The notes under the pieces were generated by a model. It was not told the DNA's origin. It saw nothing but the letters and a program-made list of their open reading frames with translations, and ran no database searches. 64,000 nucleotides of DNA. Origin: Haliscomenobacter hydrossis DSM 1100. GTDB lineage: Bacteria; Bacteroidota; Bacteroidia; Chitinophagales; Saprospiraceae. The stretch covers positions 8,185,001-8,249,000 of the forward strand of contig NC_015510.1 in NCBI RefSeq assembly GCF_000212735.1. The letters run 5' to 3'. Shown in pieces: positions 51,454-60,219 of this stretch; positions within the stretch are counted from its first letter, which is position 1; each line of letters opens with the position of its first letter. The position numbers and the translations under genes are program-made.

Positions 51454-52527
51454 CTATTGCCGATTTTTGGGACTATTTAAAAAAAACTGTATCCCTAAAT
51501 CTATTCCCACGCGCATGGACTCCGTATCTAAATTATACTTGAGGTTAGGGGCTAACTCCAGGGCAAGATTAGACGTGAAAAAGCTGTTCAGGCCCAGCGC
51601 AATGCTGGCGCTTGAACTACTACTTTGAAATTCCTGGCTATCAAGGGTTGTTTTAAATGCATCGTAATGGTACGCTCCGGCGAGGAATAACATCCGGTGT
51701 TTTGCTGGAGTGAGGTAATACCTCAGTTGGGGACTGATCCCGAATATAGACGCATCAAAATTGTCGTTTCCGCTCAAACTAAGATTGAGTGCTGCGCCTA
51801 CGCCCAGGCGATCGGTGACAAAGTAGAGCAAATTTGGAGAGAGATTTAGCATACTAATATTGGAGGTACCCAATCTAGGCGAAGTGATCCCGAACCGAGC
51901 ATTTACCATCGTCCCACCAACCAACAAACTTCCCCTTTGCAAGTTGGGTAGTGCTGTTTTACGCGTGCTCCTCAATTCTGGGTTGAGGTAAACATTGAGG
52001 CTGGTAAATAAACCGAATTGGGTATTCTTCCTGATTTGGAAATCGGGCTCTACTAGAGCCAGGTACGCATCTAGCCCAATACCTGGAGCCAAAAAATGCG
52101 TCATACCCACGCCTGCATTAGCTCCGGTGAAGCTGAAGTCACTTGAAGAGAACAGGTTCAATTGAGCATTTACAAAAAAGTGACTGGTCTTCGCCTGTGG
52201 ATTGAGGTAATACCGCAAAAATGGTGCAGCGCCAATGGCACTTCCGCCAAAAATACTGTTTTTGTCTAGCAGGGATAAGGATATACGACTTCCCATTAAA
52301 AGCCGCCTGGAGAAAAAATAGCCAAACTCGGGGGAGATGCTCAGCCCAAATAGACTTTCCTCCGGGCTAAATTCATTGGAATAGGACAGCCCGGCCAAGC
52401 CGTGTGCTACGGGCAAAGTACTTCCCGCATACCCACTGGCATACCAGGTACCTTTACTGAGTTGTGCCTGTGCCCATAAAGGACAACACAGCAACAGAAC
52501 AAGTGAAAACAGTGTAAATCTTTTCAT
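51454..52527 (-). CDS. Outer-membrane beta-barrel protein
   Basis: The protein is 357 residues from MKRFTLFSLVLLLC, with a signal peptide ending near WAQAQ. The remaining sequence alternates polar and hydrophobic residues in many short strands, including SPEFGYFFSRRLLMGSRISLSL and LGIDLGIQFFLN at the end, typical of an eight- to ten-strand or larger barrel ending in Phe/Leu. The first residues in the open frame (to 52563) are not needed. It has no TonB features. A function as a porin or attachment protein cannot be decided. Confidence 0.75.
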   Translation of the reverse strand: MKRFTLFSLVLLLCCPLWAQAQLSKGTWYASGYAGSTLPVAHGLAGLSYSNEFSPEESLFGLSISPEFGYFFSRRLLMGSRISLSLLDKNSIFGGSAIGAAPFLRYYLNPQAKTSHFFVNAQLNLFSSSDFSFTGANAGVGMTHFLAPGIGLDAYLALVEPDFQIRKNTQFGLFTSLNVYLNPELRSTRKTALPNLQRGSLLVGGTMVNARFGITSPRLGTSNISMLNLSPNLLYFVTDRLGVGAALNLSLSGNDNFDASIFGISPQLRYYLTPAKHRMLFLAGAYHYDAFKTTLDSQEFQSSSSSASIALGLNSFFTSNLALELAPNLKYNLDTESMRVGIDLGIQFFLNSPKNRQ

Positions 52528-52750
52528 GATGGAATTGGTTAAATGATCCTCTATTTTGCCCATCAGGCTGGGCTCTAAATCTTAAACCGCTAAAATGACT
52601 GCAAATTGTTCGAATTGGTTGGGTTATTTATTTGTATCAAAATTTCTAACCTATATCAGCATATCTAGTGTGGTTAAAAGGCGTGTAAATAAAATATATT
52701 GTGTTTCTTTTTTTTAATCAAAACTTATATCTTGGATGTTAAAACGCGAT

Positions 52751-52873
52751 ATGGACAAAATCATCAACTCCCAACGCATTGCGGATGCGCTGACTTTGAA
52801 AGGAATCAAGTTTGAAGAAAAAAAGATGTTTGGAGGATTCTGTTTTATGGTCGATGACAAAATGCTGGTAAGA
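52751..52873 (+). pseudogene. Truncated TfoX N-terminal domain gene
   Basis: The frame MDKIINSQRIADALTLKGI followed by KFEEKKMFGGFCFMVDDKML is the start of a TfoX_N domain (typical eKkMFGGxxfmvdgKM). The domain usually continues for another 50-60 residues, but the next gene (B1 metallo-beta-lactamase, opposite strand) begins to overlap here, and the frame after KML reads unrelated residues. The gene is a 5' fragment of about 40 codons. Confidence 0.75.
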
Positions 52874-53614
52874 TTACTCTTGTTGAGCCTTGAACAACTC
52901 CATCGTATAATCCAGTAACTCTTTGCCCCCACATTTGCCGTGCCCAGGAATCACAAACCTGGCATCAGGGTATTGGGCCTTCACTTTGGCCACCGTTTTG
53001 GGCCAGTCGCCCAGATTTGCATCCGCCAGATGCCCTTTGCCTGCGTTGGATTCCTTCACCATACAGCCGCCAAACAAAACCTGCTCGCTGGGCACGTAGG
53101 AAACGATATTGTCTTTGGAATGGCCTTCACCTAGGAAGCGGTTTTCAACCACTTCACCACCAATTTTCAAATTCAGTACCCCATTAAAGCCATTTTGGGG
53201 CACTGCATAACCATTGGCCTTAGCCAAATCAATAGTCAGTTGATTGGCATAAGAAGGGATACCTCTTTGGTGAAAGGCATTTAGTCCACCCAGGCAGTCG
53301 TTGTGAAAATGGTTGACCACGATGGCTTTTACTTTGGCTTTGAGCTTGGCTTCAATCCAATCAATCAATTGCAGGGAGACGCTGTCGTTGGGCGGTGTGT
53401 CAAATACAATAGCCTCGCCTTTGTTGTAATAAATCATGCCATTGCAGGGGACTTTGCCCCATTGATTGGTGTTGAGGTAGGTGACGTGTACCAAGGTTTT
53501 GGGCGTGAGTGCCTGGATTTTTAATGTTTCGCTATTGTATTCTGGCCGCAATTTTTGGGTGGTACAAGCACAAAGTAAAGCAAGACCTAGTACGGCAAGT
53601 GAAAATGCTTTCAT
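52874..53614 (-). CDS. Subclass B1 metallo-beta-lactamase, lipoprotein
   Basis: The 246-residue protein has the full zinc set of subclass B1. Motif NHFHNDCLGG supplies His102, His104 and Asp106 (HxHxD); GEGHSKDN supplies His165; LFGGCMVK supplies Cys184; and IPGHGKCGG supplies His225. Lys187 after the Cys and the ADANLGDW segment are also typical of B1 enzymes such as BlaB and CcrA. The N-terminus MKAFSLAVLGLALLCACTTQ is a lipoprotein signal, so it is anchored in the envelope. No mobile element borders it directly, although a truncated tfoX lies at its 3' end. It probably hydrolyses beta-lactams including carbapenems; activity is inferred only. Confidence 0.92.
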   Translation of the reverse strand: MKAFSLAVLGLALLCACTTQKLRPEYNSETLKIQALTPKTLVHVTYLNTNQWGKVPCNGMIYYNKGEAIVFDTPPNDSVSLQLIDWIEAKLKAKVKAIVVNHFHNDCLGGLNAFHQRGIPSYANQLTIDLAKANGYAVPQNGFNGVLNLKIGGEVVENRFLGEGHSKDNIVSYVPSEQVLFGGCMVKESNAGKGHLADANLGDWPKTVAKVKAQYPDARFVIPGHGKCGGKELLDYTMELFKAQQE

Positions 53615-53777
53615 GTCGGTGTGAGGTAAGTGAATGAGTTACCGAAAATACGTGTTTTTGCAAGATTTATTGCCAGAAGTTACCGTAAATGCAAGACTTG
53701 GAACTTTCTTGCCCTAGGACAAGTTTTAAGTGCTATTGCGGCCAAGTAATCAATCTGACTTTTAAAACTACTGATCT

Positions 53778-54302
53778 ATGCTTTTTGAACTACAAAAATC
53801 TATCGAGATTCTCGAACGAACACCTGCCGTGCTCAAAACTTTGCTCAGCAACCTTTCTCCCGACTGGACGCACAATAACGAAGGTGGTGAAACCTGGAGC
53901 CCCTACGCTGTCGTCGGGCACTTGATCCACGGAGAAAAAACTGATTGGATTGTCCGAACCCAACTTATTCTTTCGCAAGAGGAGGACAAAACATTCCAAC
54001 CTTTTGACCGTTTTGCCCAATTGAATGAAGGTGCAAAAAAAAACTTGCCCGAACTGTTGGATGAATTCCAGGCTTTGCGCGAAATAAACCTCACCGCATT
54101 AAAAGCCATGAACATCTCCGCAGCAAATCTGGAAGCGACTGGCATTCACCCAGCCCTTGGTAAGGTTACCCTTGCACAACTTTTGTCTTGTTGGACCGTG
54201 CATGACCTTGGTCACATTGCACAAATCACGCGGGTAATGGCTAAACAGTACAAAGATGAAGTCGGCCCCTGGATTGAATATTTAAGCGTGCTGCATAAAT
54301 AA
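53778..54302 (+). CDS. DinB-family protein
   Basis: The protein has 174 residues and the DinB four-helix-bundle pattern. The metal ligands fit His residues in GHLIHGEKTDW and in VHDLGHIAQITRVM, with the WSPYAVVGHL start of the metal-binding helix (usually WS..evl.HL). Members are metal-binding enzymes, sometimes thiol transferases (BstA/MST) or DNA-damage-induced proteins with no known activity. It is the first gene of a divergent pair with the B1 enzyme, and no shared operator is evident. Confidence 0.85.
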   Translation: MLFELQKSIEILERTPAVLKTLLSNLSPDWTHNNEGGETWSPYAVVGHLIHGEKTDWIVRTQLILSQEEDKTFQPFDRFAQLNEGAKKNLPELLDEFQALREINLTALKAMNISAANLEATGIHPALGKVTLAQLLSCWTVHDLGHIAQITRVMAKQYKDEVGPWIEYLSVLHK

Positions 54303-54385
54303 TTTGCGCCCTGCTTTGTTTATTTGAACCCAAGCCCTCCCAAAACATACCAATTTTCAATACATTACACCCCAAACTCACAGCC

Positions 54386-55654
54386 ATGTCCGTTTTCAAA
54401 AATTGCTTACTGATCGTATTGCTCAGTACTTTGACCCTCAGCATTTACGCGCAGGTTTTACAGCCCAATACCAAGCCCAATCCCAAGGTCAATTACGAAA
54501 GGCTTAAGCGCATCGACGCCGTCATCAACGAATTCATCCAGCAAAATAAAATCATCGGAGCGGTCACGCTGTTGGTCAAAGATGGCCAGGTGGTGCAACA
54601 TCGGAGCTATGGCATCGATGACATCGAAACCAAAAAGCCGATGCCCAAAGATGGCATTTTTCGCATTGCTTCACAAACCAAGGCCATCACCACAGTAGGC
54701 ATCATGTTGCTGATGGAAGAGGGCAAATTGTTGCTCAGTGACCCGGTCTCCAAATTCATCCCTGAATTTGCCGAGCCGGTGGTGCTTGCAACGTTCAACA
54801 AGAATGACAGCAGCTATACCACCGTCCCTGCCAAACGTGAAATCACCATAAAAGATTTGCTCACCCACACTTCAGGCCTGGGTTATGCCGGCATTGGATC
54901 TCCGACCATGCAGGCCATTTACGCCAAGCATAAGATCACTGGAGGTGTAGGTGAAATGGAAAATGAAATTGATGCGACCATGAAACGTTTGGCAAAATTG
55001 CCTTTAGAGGTTCAGCCGGGCGAAAAATGGAATTATAGCCTCAGCACCGACGTATTGGGGCACGTCATCGAAATCATCAGTGGAATGGATTTGGAGACTT
55101 TTTTCCAAAAACGCATCTTCACTCCGCTGGGGATGAAAGACAGCTACTTCAATCTCCCTGCCGAAAAGCACGCTCGTTTGACCGCAATTTATACGCCTGA
55201 CAGCACCGGGCAACTCAAAAAATGGGCGAATGGCCTGGGGATACCTGCCGATTTTCCCAATATCAAGAAGTCCTATTTTTCTGGCGGTGGCGGCATGGTT
55301 AGTACAGCTTATGATTATGCCATTTTCCTGCAAATGTTGCTGAATAAAGGAAACTACAATGGGGTAAGTTTGCTTTCACCCCGTTCGATTGAACTGATGA
55401 CCAGCAATCAAGTGGGCACACTTTTCGGCAGTGGCGCTTTTGGTCTGGGCTTTAGAATCGTTACGCCAGCCATGACCGATGAACTGAGCAACGTAGGGAG
55501 TTTTGCCTGGGGGGGTGCTTTCTCAACGGTGTATTGGGTGGATCCAAAGGCGCAGTTAATTGGTTTGCTCATGACCCAGCAGTTTCCGGCCAGCTCGTCC
55601 TGGAATGAATTGCAAGGGAAGTTTAAAGTGGCGGTGTATCAGAGTTTACGGTAG
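54386..55654 (+). CDS. Secreted beta-lactamase-family serine hydrolase
   Basis: The protein has 422 residues and a signal peptide ending near SIYAQ. Class C/EstB-type motifs are Ser96-Gln-Thr-Lys99 in FRIASQTKAITTVGIMLL, the Tyr box WNYSLSTDVLGHVIE and the GLGFRIVTPA... AWGGAFSTVYWVDP region that replaces the KTG. The nearest match is the family of Bacteroidota serine hydrolases with unknown substrates, often esterases. It is separate from, and only distantly similar to, the hydrolase at 48454-49635. Confidence 0.88.
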   Translation: MSVFKNCLLIVLLSTLTLSIYAQVLQPNTKPNPKVNYERLKRIDAVINEFIQQNKIIGAVTLLVKDGQVVQHRSYGIDDIETKKPMPKDGIFRIASQTKAITTVGIMLLMEEGKLLLSDPVSKFIPEFAEPVVLATFNKNDSSYTTVPAKREITIKDLLTHTSGLGYAGIGSPTMQAIYAKHKITGGVGEMENEIDATMKRLAKLPLEVQPGEKWNYSLSTDVLGHVIEIISGMDLETFFQKRIFTPLGMKDSYFNLPAEKHARLTAIYTPDSTGQLKKWANGLGIPADFPNIKKSYFSGGGGMVSTAYDYAIFLQMLLNKGNYNGVSLLSPRSIELMTSNQVGTLFGSGAFGLGFRIVTPAMTDELSNVGSFAWGGAFSTVYWVDPKAQLIGLLMTQQFPASSSWNELQGKFKVAVYQSLR

Positions 55655-55719
55655 GATCATCTGCTCAATTATGTTTGCTCAGAGTTAACCTGATGGTGTC
55701 TCCAACACAACTCCGTGCC

Positions 55720-56291
55720 TTAATAATTTTTATCCAACCAAACGACCACTCGTTCCCAACTTTCCACGGGGAACCGGGCATGGTAGGTGTCTTTCAAAAT
55801 GACAAATTCCTTTTTGTTACCGGGTACTGCATCATAGAGTTCCTTCACTTTGTCTACCTCGAATAATTCATCTTTATCCCCGGTGCCCACCAAAACCGGA
55901 ATGTTCAATTGTTTGGGAAGGATCAATTCTTTGACATTGAGCATGGTTAGAAAGCGCAAGGTGTACTTGAAGTTGAACAATGGATCACCCGTTCCCGTCA
56001 TGCCTTCGCGGTAGTATTCAACGACCTGCACGGAGGGACGGAAAATAGAACTGGACAGTATCCTGGCTTTTTCGAATAGGGTAGGCGGCGTTCGCACTCC
56101 TTTTTTGCCTTCGTAGGCACCTGAAAGCAGGATTAGCCCTGAAATTTCAGCTGGAATAGCTTTGGTGACATAAATGGCCGCTGCTTAGATTTCATTGGCA
56201 GGTACGCCAAAACCAACCCAAGCATTAAAATAACGGCGAGTAAGGAGAACAGGGTGTACAGGATCCTTTTGAATATTTTCTTCATGACCAT
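55720..56291 (-). pseudogene. Alpha/beta hydrolase with an internal deletion
   Basis: Read on the minus strand, a fragment from 56291 begins MVMKKIFKRILYTLFSLL and carries a signal anchor (...VILMLGLVLAYLP). It then runs out of frame. Another frame, open from 56184 to 55720, continues with the rear half of an alpha/beta hydrolase: AAAIYVTKAIPAEISGLILLSGAYEG, the Asp region VLVGTGDKDELFEVDKVKELY and DTYHARFPVESWERVVVWLD, with the His in YHARFP. The nucleophile elbow and much of the N-terminal sheet are missing. So the gene lost a middle section and shifted frame at about 56185. Confidence 0.75.
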
Positions 56292-56322
56292 GGCGGTTGA
56301 TGTAGGGACGAAAAAAAATAAA

Positions 56323-56440
56323 GTTACAATCTGGCTGACTCTTTTTTGATTTTGCTGCGTTACTCCTCAGTTGCTTAGGCTCGCTATGCGCCTTCGTCGT
56401 GCCTTGCCTAATCAAAAAACAGTTGAGCCAACTTTGTAAC
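56323..56440. repeat. Imperfect intergenic palindrome
   Basis: Arms 56323-56351 and 56411-56440 (gttacaatctggctgactct and complement) match at about 80%. The interior contains a GC-rich core ttgctgcgttactcctcag. It lies just upstream of the promoter of the next gene. Confidence 0.6.
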
Positions 56441-56492
56441 TTGATTTCTTTTCCGTCCCTTAAAGGTATGGATAATTTATTTTCTCGTCCCT

Positions 56493-56500
56493 TATCTTTG
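56493..56500 (+). promoter_or_regulatory. Candidate -7 promoter box
   Basis: TATCTTTG matches TAnnTTTG and lies 17 nt before the ATG at 56518. No TTG at the exact distance upstream, so it remains a candidate. Confidence 0.35.
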
Positions 56501-56517
56501 CTCCAAATCCATCAACC

Positions 56518-56848
56518 ATGTCCCCAACACCCCTCGTCGACAAAGAATTTTTAATCGAAAAAAGGGCTGCTCAGAGTGGGTTTGACATGAGCAATTGGAC
56601 CTATGTGATCATCCCAGACATCCCTCCCGAATACAAAGCTCGTGGCGGAACGATGAGGGTACGCGGGTTCATTGATTCCTACGAGCTCAAACAGCACAAT
56701 CTCTTGCCCATGAAAGACCAGCGGATGTTTTTACCATTGAATGCAGCCGTTCGTAAAAAAAATTGAAACCAAAGTTGAAAGAATTCAGAAAGCCATTGAT
56801 CGTTTAGAAAATGGCTTGAAATTTTACGATTGGGTCAATCAGGAATAA
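56518..56848 (+). pseudogene. DUF1905/YdeI-type gene with an internal deletion and frameshift
   Basis: The first frame (56518-56766) encodes a DUF1905-like domain: WTYVIIPDIPPEYKARGGTMRVRGFIDSYELKQHNLLPMKDQRMFLPLNAAVRKK. At a run of A near 56755 the frame continues as KKIETKVERIQKAIDRLEN followed by GLKFYDWVNQE and a stop near 56848, which is the C-terminal helix of YdeI/OmdA-type proteins (typical xxERIxKAIexLaxGxKF). The middle part is lost. A slip in the A run or a small deletion is the likely cause. Confidence 0.6.
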
Positions 56849-56884
56849 ATATGCTAACCCGTTTTTTTCAAATATACAAGTACC

Positions 56885-57991
56885 ATGTTCGTTCTCCTCC
56901 TCATCCTTGCTTTGTTTATTGGACTCGGTTTGTTGTTCCCGCAGTTGCCCCAATTCGGTAAAGCGCCTACAGGCGAAAGGCTACAACGCATCAAACAATC
57001 CCCACATTATCAGGGTGGCGCGTTTGTCAACGAGTCACCTACCCCTACATTTACAGAAGGGCACTCATTTGGGGGAGTGCTGTACAGCTTCCTCTTTGCA
57101 AAAAAAACTGATTTAACGCCGAAAGAAACGATACCCTCCGCTTTTACCGATTTGCATCAACTGCCAGCTGATGTGGATGTATTGGTCTGGTTCGGTCATT
57201 CTGCTTATTTCCTACAAATTGGGAGCCTGAAATTTTTGGTCGATCCAGTTTTCAGCGGAAATGCGTCCCCGATTCCAGGCTCAAACAAAGCTTTTAAAGG
57301 AAGTGATGTTTATGCAGTGAAAGATTTACCAGCTATTGATTATCTCCTCATTACCCATGATCATTACGACCACCTTGATTACCAGACTATTAAAGACTTG
57401 AACAACAAGCTTCAATATGTGGTTTGTGGTTTGGGCGTGGGTGCACATTTGGAACGTTGGGGATATCCAGCTGAGCGAATCATTGAAAAAGACTGGAATG
57501 AAAGCCTTGTCCTTGAAAAAGGGATGACCCTGCATACCCTTCCAACCCGTCATTTTTCAGGGCGCTCCTTCAAACGCAACAATACACTATGGCTTTCCTT
57601 TTTGTTAGAAACGCCCAATGGGAAAATTTACCTGGGCGGAGACAGTGGTTATGGCGAACACTTCGCAAAGATCGGCGATCAATTTGGTCCCATTGATTTG
57701 GCTATTCTTGAAAACGGTCAGTACAACCCAGCCTGGCACGCAATTCACTGCCTGCCCGAAGAAACCCTAAAAGCAGCCAAAGCCTTGCAGGCCAAACGCC
57801 TGATGCCCGTTCATTCGTCCAAATTTGCATTGGCCATGCATGCCTGGTACGAACCCTTGACGGAAATCACCCGCTTGAATGCTGCCTATCATGTACCTTT
57901 GGTTACTCCGCTAATTGGCGAGTGTGTAAACCTGAAAGAAACAGGACATGCTTTCCGAGAATGGTGGAAAACGCTGCATTCAATTGATTAG
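56885..57991 (+). CDS. NAPE-PLD/UlaG-like MBL-fold hydrolase with N-terminal anchor
   Basis: The protein has 368 residues. MFVLLLILALFIGLGLLFPQLPQFG is a membrane anchor or signal. The MBL fold follows: DVLVWFGHSAYFLQIGSLKFLVDPVFS, then YLLITHDHYDHLDYQTI (HxHxDH), TLPTRHFSGRSF, KIYLGGDSGYGEHF (bridging Asp) and HSSKFALAMHAW. The GHSAYF...DPVFS arrangement is that of N-acyl-phosphatidylethanolamine-hydrolysing phospholipase D-like and UlaG-like lactonase relatives. It is probably anchored to the inner membrane and may hydrolyse a phospholipid or lactone; the substrate is not fixed by sequence. The next gene starts 16 nt later. Confidence 0.88.
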   Translation: MFVLLLILALFIGLGLLFPQLPQFGKAPTGERLQRIKQSPHYQGGAFVNESPTPTFTEGHSFGGVLYSFLFAKKTDLTPKETIPSAFTDLHQLPADVDVLVWFGHSAYFLQIGSLKFLVDPVFSGNASPIPGSNKAFKGSDVYAVKDLPAIDYLLITHDHYDHLDYQTIKDLNNKLQYVVCGLGVGAHLERWGYPAERIIEKDWNESLVLEKGMTLHTLPTRHFSGRSFKRNNTLWLSFLLETPNGKIYLGGDSGYGEHFAKIGDQFGPIDLAILENGQYNPAWHAIHCLPEETLKAAKALQAKRLMPVHSSKFALAMHAWYEPLTEITRLNAAYHVPLVTPLIGECVNLKETGHAFREWWKTLHSID

Positions 57992-58007
57992 GCTTTATAC
58001 TTTACCC

Positions 58008-58766
58008 ATGAAACAGATTGCTTATCTTTTTTTGCTAATGCTCTCCTTGCACACAAGTTGCAGTAGCCAGGCACCTCTCTCCGGAAAAATCACCTTAGTA
58101 CCTAATGGCCATTGGGCACCTACCCTCTATTTGATTCAGCCGCATAGTCTGGATGAAGTTGCGACCAGTTTTTTGGGGCAGGTTATCGATTCGGCTCAGG
58201 TAAAAGCCGATGGGAGTTTTGCTTTTGAAAAACTACCCGACAGTGTAGAACCCATGCTGCTCGAACTTGCCGTGCAAAAAAAAGGCGAACAGTTCGTAAC
58301 CCGCTTGAACAACGATGACCCTAGTAGCGCCAATTATTGCCCAATCATTTGGAAAAATGGACTCAAACTTAAAATAAGTGCTTCGATGGCACAATTTCAA
58401 AGTAGTTTCACCATCGAAAATCCCTCCCCTGAAAATGCCGCACTGCTAAGTTTGAGAGACCTTCGCCAAGCCGCTTTTCAGCAATACATGTCTAAAAACA
58501 AGGACGAGGAGCACGAGGAAACAAAAATACTCGAAGCCGAAGCGGCACGATTGAACTTTCAAAAACCCTTAATGGATTTCGCACAACAAACCGATCAGCT
58601 GCTACCCGCGCTTTTGGCCATTCGTTGGGTGAGTCCGAACCAGGATTATGAACGAATACCCGAATTTCTTTTTTCCCAATGCCAAAAATGGCAAAGCAGC
58701 AATCCTGGTCATCCCTGGGTCTGTCAATTACCCACAAAACCTCAAAATAGATTTGGGGTACTCGGA
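58008..58766 (+). pseudogene. TlpA-like lipoprotein, N-terminal part, cut by IS
   Basis: The frame runs from MKQIAYLFLLMLSLHTSCSS (lipobox HTSC) for 253 codons to the IS boundary and then leaves the coding pattern (stop at 58790 inside the IS end). The visible residues form the N-terminal domain (DUF4369-like) that precedes a thioredoxin domain in Bacteroidota thioredoxins. It ends near NPGHPWVCQLPTKPQNRFGVLG. The thioredoxin domain is missing. The downstream fragment does not continue this frame seamlessly but begins with a similar stretch (see findings). Confidence 0.75.
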
Positions 58767-60219
58767 AAGAAGTTCATTGAGAGAATGTAATGTAAGCATC
58801 AACAAGAGTTTTGAGTCTTTCTAGGGCTCTGGTCAAGATGATGATACCAGGTACGGGCTGTCGTTTAGAAGGCAAAAAGCCACCAATTCGGCCCAAGGTG
58901 ATGCAAAACTGCTTGACGGTTGGGGGGCTTTTGGGGTCATAGTGGACGTCAAGGTTTAGCCTTTTTTCCGCATAGGTATAAAGGACCTTGTAGCTGAGGT
59001 CATCGATGCCGATTTGATCGATGGTTTGATCTGGATCGGTATCGCAGTAGTATCGGAGTTGTAGAGCATCCATAGCGGCAATACTGTAGGTAGTGATGGC
59101 ATTTTTGAGTCGATGAGGTAAAGCTAATTGAAGTTTTTCAACCGAAGCGCCACCACTCTTTAAAATAAAATGGAAGCGTTCGATGATCCATCTTAACACG
59201 TAGTAGCGACAAATCTGGACGGCATCCTGGAAGGATTGCACATCTAAAGAAGTCAACAATCGCCAATGGATAGTATGTTCCTGATCTTGCTTGGCTGGGA
59301 CTTCCCGGATATCTACCACATTCAAGGCAATTGGAGGGAGGTGTTGCTTATGGGGCAAGGGGTTTTTCAATTTTACTACTACGGCACCAAATCTTATTTC
59401 CAGATTAGCCGTACGCCACCTTTTGCTTGTCGAACAAAATACCTGAGTTTGGTAGGTTCCTTGAGCGGTCCAACTATCAACGGTCGGGCCTAAATTGCTC
59501 TGACCATCGCACAGTTTGCGATCATGGTTGGAGCGGATCAAAAAATGCATCCCAGGAGCTGATCGCTCAGCAAACAATTCTAGAATATCAGCTTCTCGAT
59601 CTGCAACATAAACCACCTCAAGTCCTTGGGTTTGGCTAAAAGTTTGTCCGCAATCAAAGTGATCAAGCCAGCGAGCGCTTTCCTTATCTTGAATTGGTTC
59701 GTGGAGACGCTCTGCGCTTTTGCCCAGTTTCTCGTCCTTACGGATATGAAAAGTTTGCTTCAATAACCCAAGAGGCTGGCCTTGTTCGCTCACCAAAAGG
59801 CTATTATGCAAATGCAGACCCCGATGTTTGATGTATTTCAGAGGGCCAAGATGTTTAGCGCAGCGGTGGCGGGTGTAGTTCAACTCAACTGTATCACTAA
59901 TTTGCAAAACCCTAAGTGGACGCTCTTTACTTGGTGGTAAGCTACTGATAATATCCTGAAAATGAAGCGCCAACTGTCCTTGTGGGGTCACTTTTTCGTT
60001 ATCCCACAGCCGATATGTCCCTTTGATAGCTTTCCATTCCAGGTTCGCTTGGGGTACCGTCGCATTCATTTGTGCACTCAAATGACGTAAAACGCTCCGA
60101 TAACGACTTTCCAATCGCTTATCTCCCAAGCAAGATGTACTATATTTTTTTGCCCCTTTCATTCAGCAAAAAAATACATTTTTGTTTTGCTTACATTACA
60201 TAACCTCAATGAACTTCTT
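58767..60219 (-). mobile_element. IS4/Tn5-like insertion sequence, about 1453 bp
   Basis: Terminal inverted repeats of 32 nt (58767-58798 and 60188-60219), aagaagttcattgag/.../tgtaatgtaagca with 3 mismatches. The transposase stop codon lies inside the left repeat, so the repeat is part of the element. No direct target duplication can be seen at the edges, which is unusual for a simple insertion. Confidence 0.8.
58774..60162 (-). CDS. IS4-family transposase of the IS50/Tn5 type
   Basis: The 462-residue protein fits Tn5-type transposases. It has the N-terminal KYSTSCLGDKRLESRYRSVLRHLSA, QISDTVELNYTRHR with the first catalytic Asp, VYVADREADILELF with the second, and YYVLRWIIERFHFILKSG with the Glu of the YREK signature. 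A helix in front (EWKAIKGTYRLWDN) matches the family's WxxxxAaYRfl. No stop or frameshift interrupts it, so it appears intact. Confidence 0.9.
   Translation of the reverse strand: MKGAKKYSTSCLGDKRLESRYRSVLRHLSAQMNATVPQANLEWKAIKGTYRLWDNEKVTPQGQLALHFQDIISSLPPSKERPLRVLQISDTVELNYTRHRCAKHLGPLKYIKHRGLHLHNSLLVSEQGQPLGLLKQTFHIRKDEKLGKSAERLHEPIQDKESARWLDHFDCGQTFSQTQGLEVVYVADREADILELFAERSAPGMHFLIRSNHDRKLCDGQSNLGPTVDSWTAQGTYQTQVFCSTSKRWRTANLEIRFGAVVVKLKNPLPHKQHLPPIALNVVDIREVPAKQDQEHTIHWRLLTSLDVQSFQDAVQICRYYVLRWIIERFHFILKSGGASVEKLQLALPHRLKNAITTYSIAAMDALQLRYYCDTDPDQTIDQIGIDDLSYKVLYTYAEKRLNLDVHYDPKSPPTVKQFCITLGRIGGFLPSKRQPVPGIIILTRALERLKTLVDAYITFSQ

Noticed and set aside
60187-60219. A real start of the thioredoxin gene at TTG 60187
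   Set aside because: This codon lies in the terminal repeat of the IS, so the frame is open only by chance.
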